The notes: a model not told the origin generated them from the letters alone. A stretch of 64,000 nt of DNA from an archaeon (GCA_021788415.1 JAJYKR010000003.1:93118-157117); one strand, 5' to 3'; positions 17,730-27,605 are shown, counted from the first letter of the stretch. Numbers and translations are program-made.

Positions 17730-17847
17730 GTGAGCGAAGCCCTGCACCCGATATTTACGTCCACCATCGGCAACACCGCCCTTTCCCTGAATCCCGGCCC
17801 CTTCGGCCGGAGCCTTCCCCCGCGCGAGCCGACCCACGGCGGTCACT

Positions 17848-18390
17848 TCACCTGAGCGCGGCCTTCAGCAGCTTCCACTGGTAGTGGCTCGTCCGCCTGG
17901 ACTCGGACTCGTCGTTCGTCCCCGATCGGTACCCGTACTGGACAAGCCGCGCCTTTGATTGTAGCGCGTGCCTGAGGATCTCGATGTGCACGGTCATGTC
18001 GGTAGACTTCAGGGGAGGGAGGGACTTCATCAGCTCCAGCGACAGCCTGCAGAGCCCCCCGGTCGCGTCCCTCACCCGCCTCCGGGCCAGCAACGAGAAG
18101 CCGAGAGAGTATGCCTTCGACTGGAAGCCGATGTTCACCCGGTACGGGAGGACGAGCACAGGGCCGTCCCCGAACTCTGACAAGGCGAGCCTCGTGATCT
18201 CCGCCGGCGGGTGGTATCCGTCCGTGTCTGCCGTCACCAGGTCCATCCCTCTCTCGGCCGCCCTGGCGATGGCGACCCTGTAGGCTTCCGCGTAGTTGGG
18301 GGTCCTGTTCTCGAAGAGCTCGTAGCTCCCGTCCTGCGCGAGCTCGATTCTCGGCTCCCTATCAGGGTGGCACATCAGAGACACGACCAC
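17848..18390 (-). CDS. compact GT2-like glycosyltransferase
   Basis: A 180-residue protein resembling dolichyl-phosphate-sugar synthases of family GT2: MDLVTADTDGYHPPAEI matches the metal-binding D-x-D segment (DTD) with the following QxxP-like turn, and RDATGGLCRLSLEL matches the acceptor-loop motif RDxxxGfr. It is shorter than the usual 220-240 residues at the N-terminus, where the VIPAYNE-type nucleotide loop would be, so it may be divergent or trimmed. It starts 33 bases after the aminotransferase gene, which suggests a joint role in surface glycans. Confidence 0.65.
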   Translation of the reverse strand: MVVSLMCHPDREPRIELAQDGSYELFENRTPNYAEAYRVAIARAAERGMDLVTADTDGYHPPAEITRLALSEFGDGPVLVLPYRVNIGFQSKAYSLGFSLLARRRVRDATGGLCRLSLELMKSLPPLKSTDMTVHIEILRHALQSKARLVQYGYRSGTNDESESRRTSHYQWKLLKAALR

Positions 18391-18423
18391 CCTCCTCAGG
18401 CTCCCCCCTCCCGGCGCGTCGTG

Positions 18424-19536
18424 CTACAGGTGCTCTCTTGCCGCCGCAAGGAAAGCGTCTCCCACCCTCTGGAGGTCATCTGTGGAGAGCCCGGGATACA
18501 CAGGCAGAGAGAGGGCCTCCCTCGCAGCGGATTCTGTGCGGGGGAGCTTCTTCCTCGCGAACCCGAGCGACGCATAGAGGGGGGTCCTGTGCACCGGGGT
18601 CGGCCAGTAGACCGCCGCCCCCACCCCGGCCGCGTTCAGAGCCTTCTGGACCTTGTCCCTGTTCCTCCTGAGCCGGAGGGTATAGAGATAGTAGACGTGT
18701 GTCCTGTCCCTCCCGTCCTGGGTGAACCTCGCCCCTTCCACCCCCTTCAGCCGCTCTGTCAGCTGTTTCGCGTTCTTTTCCCTGGCCTTCAGGAACCCTT
18801 CCAGCCTGTCCATCTGGGCCGACGCCAGAGCCGCGCTCATCTCAGGGAGCCTGTAGTTGAACCCCAGGTGCCGGGAGTCGTAGCCGTGGACCTGGCCGTG
18901 GTTCCTGACGAGCCTTAGCATGTCGGCGAGCTCGTCACTGTTGGTCGAGACCGCCCCCCCTTCCCCCGACGTGACCACCTTGGTGGCGTATAGGCTGAAG
19001 CACCCGGCGTCCGAGAGTCCTCCGGTCTGGGTCCCCTTGTAGGTCGCCCCCAACGACTCGGCCGCGTCCTCCACCACCCTCACCGACTTCGCAGCCGCGA
19101 TCTCCCTGATCTCGTCCATGTCTGCCGGATATCCGTAGATGTGGACCGGGACCACCGCCTTCGTCTTCCTTGTGACCGCCCTCCTGAACGCCGCCGGGTC
19201 CATGTTGAAGTCGTCCCTGATGTCCACGAAGACAGGCTTCGCCCCGCAGGCGAGGACCACGTTCGCCGTCGCCAGGAAGGTGAAAGACGGGATTATCACC
19301 TCGTCTCCGGGCTTGACCCCGAGCGCGAAGAGGGCGGTGTGAAGGGCCGCGGTCCCTGAGTTGACGGCCACGACGTGCTTCACCCCCAGGAGCCGCTTCG
19401 TCTTCTCCTCGAAGGCCCTGACCTGCTTCCCCCCCTCGTAGGACGCGTTGACGAGCATGCCGGACGAGACGACGTCCAGGACGGCCTTCTTCTCTGCCTC
19501 TCCGACTATCGGCTTGTTGATGGGTATGAACGACAT
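18424..19536 (-). CDS. DegT/DnrJ/EryC1/StrS sugar aminotransferase
   Basis: A 370-residue PLP enzyme with NSGTAALHTAL near residue 59, the VVEDAAESLGATYKG segment (residues 154-167) with the cofactor-stacking aspartate, the Schiff-base lysine in LYATKVVTSGEGG (K186) and NYRLPEMSAALA. Such enzymes transaminate keto-sugar nucleotides for glycan synthesis. The ATG lies 26-30 bases below a TAAAATAAA element, giving a leaderless mRNA. The GT2-like gene follows closely. Confidence 0.92.
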   Translation of the reverse strand: MSFIPINKPIVGEAEKKAVLDVVSSGMLVNASYEGGKQVRAFEEKTKRLLGVKHVVAVNSGTAALHTALFALGVKPGDEVIIPSFTFLATANVVLACGAKPVFVDIRDDFNMDPAAFRRAVTRKTKAVVPVHIYGYPADMDEIREIAAAKSVRVVEDAAESLGATYKGTQTGGLSDAGCFSLYATKVVTSGEGGAVSTNSDELADMLRLVRNHGQVHGYDSRHLGFNYRLPEMSAALASAQMDRLEGFLKAREKNAKQLTERLKGVEGARFTQDGRDRTHVYYLYTLRLRRNRDKVQKALNAAGVGAAVYWPTPVHRTPLYASLGFARKKLPRTESAAREALSLPVYPGLSTDDLQRVGDAFLAAAREHL

Positions 19537-19585
19537 CAGGCTCGGTACGGCCCGGAATGCGGTTTATTTTAGCGTTGGAGCGCGC

Positions 19586-19954
19586 CTAGCTCGGAGCCGC
19601 CTTCGGCGGGTTCACTCCGCTGTAGAAGAGCAGCAGATGCAGGACAGCCAGGACCGCGAACACCCCTGAGGCCTCCCCGGCCACGGTTGAGAAAGCTCCC
19701 CCCAGATATGGGACCCACGCATATACCAGGTAGGCTGCCAGGAGAAACCCGAGCACAGCGGTGGAGATGGCCCAGGCCCAGGTCAGCCTCCGCCCTGGCC
19801 ACATCCTAAGCTGGACCCCTCCGAGAAGGCAGGCGACGACTGGCCAGAGGATGAGCGCCGAGCCGGCCAGGACCGCCACGGCCAGCCAGATCACCCCGAC
19901 GACGAAGAAGAGGTACGCCGAGTTGGTCTTCAGCGTCCCGAGGAGCGCGGACAT
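19586..19954 (-). CDS. four-helix membrane protein
   Basis: A 122-residue protein with four hydrophobic segments (starting near residues 12, 33, 60 and 95) and short polar loops. I do not recognise the family. Its promoter is clear: a CTTTATATC box (19978-19986) lies 26-30 bases before the ATG, consistent with a leaderless mRNA. It is transcribed away from the DNA polymerase gene. Confidence 0.55.
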   Translation of the reverse strand: MSALLGTLKTNSAYLFFVVGVIWLAVAVLAGSALILWPVVACLLGGVQLRMWPGRRLTWAWAISTAVLGFLLAAYLVYAWVPYLGGAFSTVAGEASGVFAVLAVLHLLLFYSGVNPPKAAPS

Positions 19955-20059
19955 CTGATGGGGGCGCGCCGGGCACGCGATATAAAGCGTCCGCCATCGG
20001 CGCCAGTTGATCTCGGCTAACCCTTATCTGTCAAAAAGACGGCAGTCGCCCGACCCTTC

Positions 20060-23000
20060 TTGGCGGCCCAAGCTTCGAAGACTGAGAACCTCGCTGAGAA
20101 GCTGGCGGGGCTAGTCGCCCCCCAGACAGAGATCGGGGAGTCCCTGCTGGCCTCTGCGACATACGACGGCGACAGGCGCAAGGCCATACTGAAGTTCTAC
20201 GACCCCAAGTCAGGGAGGTTCTGGCTCTGGGAGGACAACACGGGGCATCGTCCTTACTGCTTCACACGGCTGTCGATGGACGAACTCGGAGCAGTGAAGG
20301 CCCGCAAGGACGTCGTCGAGATAGTCGAGGAGGAGAAGCTCGACCTCCTGAACGACACGACGGCGAAGCTCAGGAAGATAGTGACCACCGACCCCCTCGC
20401 GGTGGGGGGCGGCAACGACAGCATCAGGGACCAGATAACAGCGTGGGAGGCGGACATCAAGTACTACGAGAACTTCGCCTACGACCGCGGCCTCAGGATG
20501 GGGACCTACTACCGTGTGGAGGGGGGGAGGGTGGTCCCGGTGAAGCATGAGGTGCCGGAGAGGGTAAACAAGTCCCTCGAAGAGGTCACAAGGAGGAACC
20601 CCAAGGAGTTCCAGCCGTACCTCAGGGACTGGGCGGAGCTGCTGAGCGAGCCGTTGATGGACTTTCGGAGGGTGGCTCTCGACATCGAGGTGGACAATGT
20701 GGAAGGGAGGCTCCCGGACCCAGAGGACCCGAAGCAGCCTGTCATCGCCGTCTCCTTCTTCAACGAAGAGGAGAAGCTGGTCTACCTCCTGCGGGGGACC
20801 AGGGACGGCAAGGGGCTCGACGGGAGCCCCTTCACCTTCCAGGTGTTCGACGAGGAGGCAGGCCTCCTGAGGGCAGTGCTTTCGAAGATGATGGACTACC
20901 CTGTCATCGTATCCTTCAATGGGGACGACTTCGACCTGAGGTACCTACAGCACAGGGCAGAGTCCCTCGGGATAAGGGAGGAGGAGAACCCGATACAGCT
21001 GGAGAGGGTGGCCGCGTCCCTCAAACACGGCATCCACATCGACCTGTACCAGTTCTTCCGCAACAGGTCCATCCAGGTGTACGCCTTCGGCAACAGGTAC
21101 ACCGAGCACACCCTCAACGCCATCTCCGAGACCCTCCTGAGCAAGTCCAAGATCGAAGTCGAGGGGGAGATCGGGGACCTCCCTCTGGCCAAGCTGGCGA
21201 GTTACTGCCTGAACGACTCGCAGCTCACCTACGAGCTCACGTCGATGATGGGCTCGGTCGTCATGAAGCTCCTCCTCGTCATTTCCAGGATCGGGAAGAT
21301 GCCGATGAACGACGTGTCGAGGCTGGGGGTCTCCAACTGGATCAGGAGCCTCCTCTTCTTCGAGCACAGGAAGATCGGCGCCCTCATCCCCAGGCCGGAG
21401 GAGCTCAGAGACAAGGGGAAAGCGTCCTCTCAGGCGGTGATAAAGGGGAAGAAGTACAAGGGAGGGCTCGTCATAGAACCGAAGCCCGGAGCCTATTTCG
21501 ATGTCTCTGTGCTAGACTTCGCTAGTCTCTATCCCTCGCTAATAAAAACCCGGAACCTCTCTTATGAGACGGTGAACTGCATCCACCCGGAGTGCAGGGC
21601 GAACAGGATCCCCGACACTTCATCCTGGGCCTGCACGAAGAGGAAGGGGATAGTGAGCTTGGTCACGGGATCCCTCAGGGACCTCAGGGTGGCCCACTAC
21701 AAACCGCTCACCAAAGACCCGACCCTTTCCAAGGATGACCGAGACCTCTACAACGTAGTAAGCCAGGGCCTCAAGGTGTTCCTCAACGCCTGTTTCACTG
21801 GCGATACGTACCTGGTCACCCCACGAGGGATCAAGAACATCAAAGAGATGAAAGTCGGAGATGAGGTCGTCAACGTCAACCCGCACACCCTCAGAGCTGA
21901 GATTGACCGGGTCGTCGAGGTCCAAGCATTCCCGTACGTTGGGAACCTGTTTCATTTCAAGGATTCAAGATTCGTAGATCTGATGGTCACCCCTAACCAC
22001 AGAATGCTGACCATCGACCGCCGGAACTCGTCCACCTCTCCTGCCTCGTTCAGGACTGCCGAGGAAGTCTACGAACTGACCAACGTGGCCATTCCTAGAC
22101 TCAGAGGCGGGCTCGAAACCACCATTCACCCTCCGCGGATCTCGTTGCTCGAGACAGCGAAGCTGGTCGGCGCAAACGCCAACCTTCACCCGCCCGCAGG
22201 AATGCGGCTGATCAACTGGTTCAGGAAGCTCCCTGCAGGGCAGCAATGGAAGATCAGAGAGCACGGGAAGGTCCACAAGTACTGGAGCCAGAATCGGCAG
22301 AAACTCGAGTCGCATTACCGGGTTCCTGCAGTTCATCTTACGGAGGAGGACATCGACGTTGTCGAGGGAGCTGGAGGACGAGTCCTCGTTGGCAGGTTCA
22401 ACTCCGACAAGATACCTGTCAGGTACGACGCCAATGATTTCGCCTCACTGTGCGGGTGGTTCGTCTCCGAAGGGTCTCCACACATCACCGAGGAGAAACG
22501 GTACGCCAACGGCAACTTCCGCGGAAGGGCTGCCTCAATCACCATCTCGCAGGGTCAGGGCAGGGGGAATCCGAGAGGGATCGAGTTCAGAGGCGAGATC
22601 AGAGAACTCCTAGATCGACTCGGGCTGCCTCATGTCCAAGATAGTGGTGAAAACAAGTACCAAGTCACCAGCTCCGTGCTGTACGAATGGATTGTAGGTC
22701 ACTGCTACGTCCCTGAAGCACAGTCCCACGATGCCTCGACCAAGATAGTTCCGGAGTTCGTTTTCGGCTCATCGGGCACGACGAAGTCATTCCTGGAGTC
22801 AGTCTACAAAGGCGACGGGAGTCGGAGACAAACGAGGTATACGACCTCTAGCGTCAGGCTCGCGCAAGACCTGGTTGTCCTGACCGCGATGCTCGGAATG
22901 AAGTCGAAGATTCGGTATGACGGGGAGATCTTCAGAGTGACGTTCAGAAATGCGAGTTCGAAACTCACATACGCGGGGAACGATAGGAACAGACACGTAG

Positions 23001-23905
23001 AGAAGGTGCCATTCGACGGGGCTGTCTATTGCGTCACAACAGAGAAGAACCACACGGTCATCGCAGGAAGAAACGGCAGGTTCGTCCACGTCGGACAGTC
23101 ATATGGCGTCCTAGGATTCGAGACTTTCGCTTTCTACTGTCTCCCGGTAGCTGAAGCAACCGCCGCTCTCGGAAGGGACGCCATCACGAGGACCATTGCA
23201 AGGTGCAAGGAGTTGGACGTAGAGGTGCTTTATTCTGACACGGACAGTTTGTTCCTGCACAGTCCGTCCAAAGACCAGATTTCAACAATCACGCGATGGT
23301 CCGACAAGGAATTGGGCGTCGAGTTGGATCTCGACAAGTCTTACAGGTACGTCGCCTTCAGCAACAGGAAGAAGAACTACTTCGGTGTGTTCCCGGATGG
23401 AACCGCGGACATAAAGGGTTTGACTGGACGCAAGAGCCAAACCCCGGAGTACCTTAGGAAGACATTCTACGACACCCTCGGCATACTCAGCTCTGTGAAG
23501 TCCCCCCAGGACTTCGAAAAGGCAAGGGCGGACACGAAGAGCCTGCTCAGCAAGATGCTATCGGACCTGAAGGGGAAGAAAGTCTCGGTCACAGACCTCG
23601 CCTTCACCGTCATGATGGGCAAGCCCCCGGACAAATACAACGGGACGACCCCTCAGCATGTGAGGGCCGCCATGCAGCTCCAGGAGAAGGGGAAAGAGGT
23701 CAAGGCCGGGGAGATAATCGCCTACGTCAAGACGAAGAACCCCCCCTACGTGAAGCCGGCAGACTACGCCAGGCCGGACGAGATAGACGCCGACAAGTAC
23801 ATCGAATACGCCCACTCGATGTTCGACCAGCTCCTGGACGCCTTGGACTTCTCCTTCGACGAGATAATGGGGGCGACCACCCTGGACCTGTTCTGGGGGA
23901 GCTGA
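20060..23905 (+). CDS. polB: family B DNA polymerase containing an intein
   Basis: The reading frame encodes 1281 residues; removing the intein leaves an 845-residue replicative polymerase. Exonuclease motifs are LDIEV (D208, E210), SFNGDDFDLRYL and YCLNDSQLTYEL; polymerase motifs are DFASLYPSLI (A, D486), LKVFLNA/SYGVLGF (B, split by the intein) and YSDTDSLF (C, D1060 and D1062). All catalytic residues are present, so the spliced product should polymerise and proofread. The TTG start was taken because it begins the conserved N-terminus about 32 bases below CTTATCTG. Codon use changes inside and around the intein (see findings). Confidence 0.95.
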   Translation: MAAQASKTENLAEKLAGLVAPQTEIGESLLASATYDGDRRKAILKFYDPKSGRFWLWEDNTGHRPYCFTRLSMDELGAVKARKDVVEIVEEEKLDLLNDTTAKLRKIVTTDPLAVGGGNDSIRDQITAWEADIKYYENFAYDRGLRMGTYYRVEGGRVVPVKHEVPERVNKSLEEVTRRNPKEFQPYLRDWAELLSEPLMDFRRVALDIEVDNVEGRLPDPEDPKQPVIAVSFFNEEEKLVYLLRGTRDGKGLDGSPFTFQVFDEEAGLLRAVLSKMMDYPVIVSFNGDDFDLRYLQHRAESLGIREEENPIQLERVAASLKHGIHIDLYQFFRNRSIQVYAFGNRYTEHTLNAISETLLSKSKIEVEGEIGDLPLAKLASYCLNDSQLTYELTSMMGSVVMKLLLVISRIGKMPMNDVSRLGVSNWIRSLLFFEHRKIGALIPRPEELRDKGKASSQAVIKGKKYKGGLVIEPKPGAYFDVSVLDFASLYPSLIKTRNLSYETVNCIHPECRANRIPDTSSWACTKRKGIVSLVTGSLRDLRVAHYKPLTKDPTLSKDDRDLYNVVSQGLKVFLNACFTGDTYLVTPRGIKNIKEMKVGDEVVNVNPHTLRAEIDRVVEVQAFPYVGNLFHFKDSRFVDLMVTPNHRMLTIDRRNSSTSPASFRTAEEVYELTNVAIPRLRGGLETTIHPPRISLLETAKLVGANANLHPPAGMRLINWFRKLPAGQQWKIREHGKVHKYWSQNRQKLESHYRVPAVHLTEEDIDVVEGAGGRVLVGRFNSDKIPVRYDANDFASLCGWFVSEGSPHITEEKRYANGNFRGRAASITISQGQGRGNPRGIEFRGEIRELLDRLGLPHVQDSGENKYQVTSSVLYEWIVGHCYVPEAQSHDASTKIVPEFVFGSSGTTKSFLESVYKGDGSRRQTRYTTSSVRLAQDLVVLTAMLGMKSKIRYDGEIFRVTFRNASSKLTYAGNDRNRHVEKVPFDGAVYCVTTEKNHTVIAGRNGRFVHVGQSYGVLGFETFAFYCLPVAEATAALGRDAITRTIARCKELDVEVLYSDTDSLFLHSPSKDQISTITRWSDKELGVELDLDKSYRYVAFSNRKKNYFGVFPDGTADIKGLTGRKSQTPEYLRKTFYDTLGILSSVKSPQDFEKARADTKSLLSKMLSDLKGKKVSVTDLAFTVMMGKPPDKYNGTTPQHVRAAMQLQEKGKEVKAGEIIAYVKTKNPPYVKPADYARPDEIDADKYIEYAHSMFDQLLDALDFSFDEIMGATTLDLFWGS
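21791..23098 (+). other. intein with LAGLIDADG homing endonuclease, polymerase motif B site
   Basis: The 436-residue intein begins with Cys in CFTGDTYLVTPRG (block A) directly after the extein residues LNA, contains TPNHRM (block B), two DOD endonuclease blocks (GWFVSEGS and ESVYKGDGS) and ends NHTVIAGRNGRFVHVGQ followed by Ser, which restores LNASYG. The last intein residue is Gln, not Asn, and the penultimate is Gly, not His. Inteins with terminal Gln are known to splice. The endonuclease looks intact, so the element may still be able to home. Confidence 0.92.
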
Positions 23906-24102
23906 GCCATCGCGGCTAGACCGACCGGAAAGAAGCCTCGCAGCTGAGGGTTCTGCAAGGGGTGGGCTCCGGGCCCATCTTGGGTTCGACGCCTTGCCGG
24001 GAGAGGCGTCGCAGGTGACATCAATAACCACGAGAGTTGTTCAGCCGAGCGTTTGACTGCGTGCTACACCGGCTCCTTTCTTATATACGGTAAAAGGAGT
24101 CT

Positions 24103-25041
24103 GTGTTTCAGGCACGTCCCTTGATTGAAGCGGAGGCACTCACGCGGAGGTTTGGTGATCTTGTCGCGGTCGATCAGCTCACCTTTCGCGTCGAAGAAGG
24201 CGAGGTCTTCGGCTTCCTGGGGCCCAACGGAGCCGGAAAGACAACGACTGTCAGGATGCTCTGCTGCCTGATCTCCAAAACGAGCGGAGCTGCGAGGATC
24301 GGAGATTACGAAGTCGGAAACAGAACAGACTCGCCAAAGATCAGGAAGATGATCGGGCTGGTTCCGGACAACGTCGGGCTCTATGAAAGCATGTCGGCCT
24401 ACGACAACCTGGACTTCTACGGGAAGCTCTACGACCGCCCGGAGAACCAGCGGAGGGAGAGCAACCAGTACTTCCTCACCATGCTGGGACTCTGGGAGAA
24501 GCGCGACTCCGCTGCAGGGACCTTCTCGAAAGGGATGAAGCAGAAGCTGGCCGTCGCGCGCGCACTGATCCACGACCCGCAGGTCCTCTTCCTTGATGAG
24601 CCCACCGCGAACCTTGACCCCGAATCGGCGAAGACCGTCAGGGATTTCATCCTCGAGCTCAAGAAGGAGAAGAAGACCATATTCATCAACACGCACAACC
24701 TGGACGAAGCCCAACGAATCTGCGACAGGATCGCCATACTCAACACCAGGCTGATGGCGATCGGGACCGCCGAAGAACTCGAAGGGGCAGTGAGGGGTAA
24801 GAAGACTGCCATCAGACTGACACGGGTGAGCGAGGCCATCGTCAAATCGTTGGAAGGGCTCTCCCTTCGGGGACTTGGCTTCGACGGGGACGGGGTCACC
24901 TTTGACGTGGCCGACCCGGAGAAAGAGAACCCGCCAGTGGTCCGGACCATCGTGGAAGCGGGAGGCGAGATCCAGACCGTCACCGTGCAGGGGTCGACGC
25001 TTGAAGAGGCATACCTGAAGCTTGTGAGGGAGAAAGGATGA
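24103..25041 (+). CDS. ABC transporter ATP-binding protein
   Basis: A 312-residue ATPase with Walker A GPNGAGKTT, signature FSKGMKQKLAVARAL, Walker B VLFLDEPTANLDP and the switch histidine in NTHNLDEA. The C-terminal extension of about 90 residues is typical of NatA/DrrA-type exporters. GTG 24103 lies 20-27 bases below CTTATATAC; a TTG at 24121 is an alternative. The next gene overlaps by four bases and encodes the permease. Confidence 0.88.
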   Translation: MFQARPLIEAEALTRRFGDLVAVDQLTFRVEEGEVFGFLGPNGAGKTTTVRMLCCLISKTSGAARIGDYEVGNRTDSPKIRKMIGLVPDNVGLYESMSAYDNLDFYGKLYDRPENQRRESNQYFLTMLGLWEKRDSAAGTFSKGMKQKLAVARALIHDPQVLFLDEPTANLDPESAKTVRDFILELKKEKKTIFINTHNLDEAQRICDRIAILNTRLMAIGTAEELEGAVRGKKTAIRLTRVSEAIVKSLEGLSLRGLGFDGDGVTFDVADPEKENPPVVRTIVEAGGEIQTVTVQGSTLEEAYLKLVREKG

Positions 25042-25775
25042 ACCTGAGGCATTCTTGGATAATCGCAGCCAAGGACCTGAAGGCCATCAGGCACAGGAGG
25101 ACGATCCTCTACACAGTTGTCGGCACCCCCGTCGGCATCTCGCTCCTGTTCTCATACGTGGTCCAATACGCGTTCTCGTCGGCTCCTGGCGCAAACGTGG
25201 CGGATTTCGGCGGGCTGCTGGACGCCTTTGCATTCTGGTTCGTGATCATAGCTGCCATCATCCCTTCGCCCATCGCGTCCTACAGCATCGTTGGGGAGAA
25301 GGTGGAGAGGAGCCTCGAGCCTCTGCTCGCGACTCCGGTCACGGACAGCGAGATACTGCTTGGGAAGAGCCTGGCCTCGTTCCTTCCTGCCCTCATGGCC
25401 TCCTACGCCGGGGCGGCGATCTACATGACGCTGGTGGATCGGGCCCTGTACGGCGTAGTGGGCCACCTGTACTACCCAAACTTGGAGATGGGGGTCATCC
25501 TGCTTCTCCTCGCCCCTCTGACCTGCCTCTTGAGCATCGAACTCAACGTCATCACTTCGTCGAGGGTCACAGACGTCCGCGCCGCTTCACAGCTGGGGAG
25601 CGTGGTCTTTGCCCCGTTCATTGGGCTTTACGTGGCTGGGGAGATCGGGGTGATCACCCTCGATGCTCCAACGCTGTTGGTCATCTCCGGCATCTTCGCC
25701 GTCATCGCGGTGGCACTGTTCTCAGTGAGCACCCGGACCTTTCGACGGGAAGAGATCCTCACGAAGTGGAAATGA
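25038..25775 (+). CDS. ABC-2 type transporter permease
   Basis: A 245-residue membrane protein with six hydrophobic segments and the ABC-2 mark IVGEKVERSLEPLLATPVTDSEILLGKSL, a cytoplasmic coupling region found in NatB-like exporters. The ATG overlaps the ATPase stop (ATGA). With 24103-25041 it forms a complete two-gene exporter; substrate unknown. Confidence 0.85.
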   Translation: MNLRHSWIIAAKDLKAIRHRRTILYTVVGTPVGISLLFSYVVQYAFSSAPGANVADFGGLLDAFAFWFVIIAAIIPSPIASYSIVGEKVERSLEPLLATPVTDSEILLGKSLASFLPALMASYAGAAIYMTLVDRALYGVVGHLYYPNLEMGVILLLLAPLTCLLSIELNVITSSRVTDVRAASQLGSVVFAPFIGLYVAGEIGVITLDAPTLLVISGIFAVIAVALFSVSTRTFRREEILTKWK

Positions 25776-25965
25776 AAGCTGCTGGTCGCCTGGCCTGGAT
25801 TTGGGTTGCCGACGAGCCAGACCGCGCTGGCCCTGGAGCCTCGTACAGCGGAGCAGAGGAGGTGGTCCTGGAACTCGGAGAGGCGGGCCCCCTTCGGGGT
25901 GGCCGGGAAGGCATCTTCCGGGGGAGCCCGGGGCGTCCTGACCGCGGGGATGGGCTGGACGTCCT

Positions 25966-26931
25966 TCAGCTCCTTCCGACGATCCTAGCCTCTTCCCCCT
26001 CCTTCAGCTGGGCGTGCAGCCTGATCAGCTTGGTCAGGATCTGGGACTTCAGCTCCGCGTGGTCCTGCCTGCGGGCATTCAGGGTCACCTTGACTATGTA
26101 ATACTCCTTGTCGCTCTGCTCGTTGACATAGACCCTTTCGACGGGGAAGTCCCTTGTGAGGTCGCGGACTCGCCTCAGGACCTCCTCCGGGTCGAACCTC
26201 ATGGGGAACTCGTACCTCACGTTGAAGAAGTAGTCTCTGTTCGTGTATCGTATGACCGCGGCGTCGGTCGCGAGGATGGAGTTCGGTATCTTCATTGTCT
26301 GCCCTTCCTCAGTCATCACCGTGGTGAAGAAGAGGCCTACGTCCATCACCCTGGCCAGGTATCCGGGGTAGATCTGGTCCGGAGAGAAGTACTTGTAGCC
26401 GGGAGAGAACGCCCACTGGAAAGGGAGGTGCCAGGACAGTATCCTCACCTGGGTCCCAGGCTTCATCTCCCCGGAGACGAGGACGAGGATCCCGGCGAAG
26501 AAGCTCCCCAGGGTGGGCTGCAGCGCCAGCCCGAGGACGAGCCCGCTGAAAGCCGCCGACGCGAGCAGGGTCGTGGGGGAGAAGGACGCGTAGGAAGCGG
26601 CGGCCACGGCGGAGAGGATGGAACCCGCCACCTGGACCACGTTGCTTGCGACCAGGGCGTTGCTCCCGAGCTTCCCGGTGAACTCCCTCTCGACGAGTAT
26701 GGCGAGCTCCCTTGACATCACGACCCCGACGACGAGTATCATCCCCGCGTAGACGTAAGGGAAGAGATAGCCGTAGGCCGGCAGAGTCCTGGCGAGGTAG
26801 ACGACGATTACCACCCCCGCGATGACGACCGCGACCACGGCCAGGAGTCTGGCCAGGCTCCTTCGGACCGTGCCATGGGGAGGGTTGTCTGGCGAAGTGG
26901 ATTTCACGTCCAATGGGGGTTGGCCTGCCAT
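25966..26931 (-). CDS. MscS-family mechanosensitive channel
   Basis: A 321-residue protein with four N-terminal hydrophobic segments; the last (near LASAAFSGLVLGLALQPTLGSFFAG) is the Gly/Ala-rich pore helix, followed by the beta domain (VSGEMKPGTQVRILSW) and the alpha/beta cytoplasmic part. An insertion of about 25 residues after the beta domain start (HLPFQWAFSPGYKYFSP) is unusual for small MscS. It would release solutes on hypo-osmotic shock. The 190 bases between it and the ABC permease hold nothing convincing. Confidence 0.85.
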   Translation of the reverse strand: MAGQPPLDVKSTSPDNPPHGTVRRSLARLLAVVAVVIAGVVIVVYLARTLPAYGYLFPYVYAGMILVVGVVMSRELAILVEREFTGKLGSNALVASNVVQVAGSILSAVAAASYASFSPTTLLASAAFSGLVLGLALQPTLGSFFAGILVLVSGEMKPGTQVRILSWHLPFQWAFSPGYKYFSPDQIYPGYLARVMDVGLFFTTVMTEEGQTMKIPNSILATDAAVIRYTNRDYFFNVRYEFPMRFDPEEVLRRVRDLTRDFPVERVYVNEQSDKEYYIVKVTLNARRQDHAELKSQILTKLIRLHAQLKEGEEARIVGRS

Positions 26932-27029
26932 CTGGCGACGGATTGGGAAACACCCTCATCCATAAGGATGATGCCCACGAAGGCCACAACGCTCTTCTGA
27001 GCGATGCTGTTCCCTGACCCGAGAGCGCC

Positions 27030-27605
27030 TCAGACCTTCAGCTTCCTCTCCAGCCTCGCCTTCGCCGAGTGGTTCAGTATTGGCCCAGCAGAGAGGTTGC
27101 TGTTCCCTATGACGACTATCACCCCGTCCTGCTCCCTGATCCAGGTCGTCCGGAGGGAGAGCTTCACCACCTCCCCCCTCACCCCACCTGGGCCGCCGTA
27201 CTGGATGTCGTCTCCGAGGCGGATTATCCCGTCGTTGAGCAGGAGGACCCCTGCGATGATGTTGGAGAGGGTGTTCTGGAGAGCCAGGGAGACGGCGAGG
27301 CCCGCGATCCCGGATATGGTCAGGGTCGTGATGTCAGACGAGAGACCGGTGAGGTAGGCGACCCCCGCCACTATCCCGACTGTGATGAGCACGCTCAGCC
27401 ACTGCCGCGTTTCGTGGACCACCCCCCTGGGGGCGCCGGCCCTCCGAGCGATGGACATGACCAGCCTGACGAACAGGGTCCCCGCGATGGCGGCCCCCGC
27501 GACGAAGACCGCCACCTCGACGGTCGTCAGGAAGAGGCTCTTGCCGACGGTGGACGTGGAGGTGCTGTTCGTCGCAGCCTGGAGGGACCCCGCCAGGAGC
27601 CACAT
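27030..27605 (-). CDS. short MscS-family channel
   Basis: A 191-residue protein with three membrane segments, the pore-helix signature GIAGLAVSLALQNTLSNIIAGVLLL and a beta domain (GDDIQYGGPGGVRGEVVKLSLRTTWI). It stops soon after the beta domain, so the cytoplasmic C-terminal domain is missing or minimal, as in the shortest archaeal MscS proteins. ATG 27605 was preferred over 27626. The IS element sits only 46 bases upstream and has separated this gene from part of its former 5' region. Confidence 0.8.
   Translation of the reverse strand: MWLLAGSLQAATNSTSTSTVGKSLFLTTVEVAVFVAGAAIAGTLFVRLVMSIARRAGAPRGVVHETRQWLSVLITVGIVAGVAYLTGLSSDITTLTISGIAGLAVSLALQNTLSNIIAGVLLLNDGIIRLGDDIQYGGPGGVRGEVVKLSLRTTWIREQDGVIVVIGNSNLSAGPILNHSAKARLERKLKV

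Noticed and set aside
25776..25965. Small gene between ABC permease and MscS
   Set aside because: Only short frames lacking motifs or a promoter.
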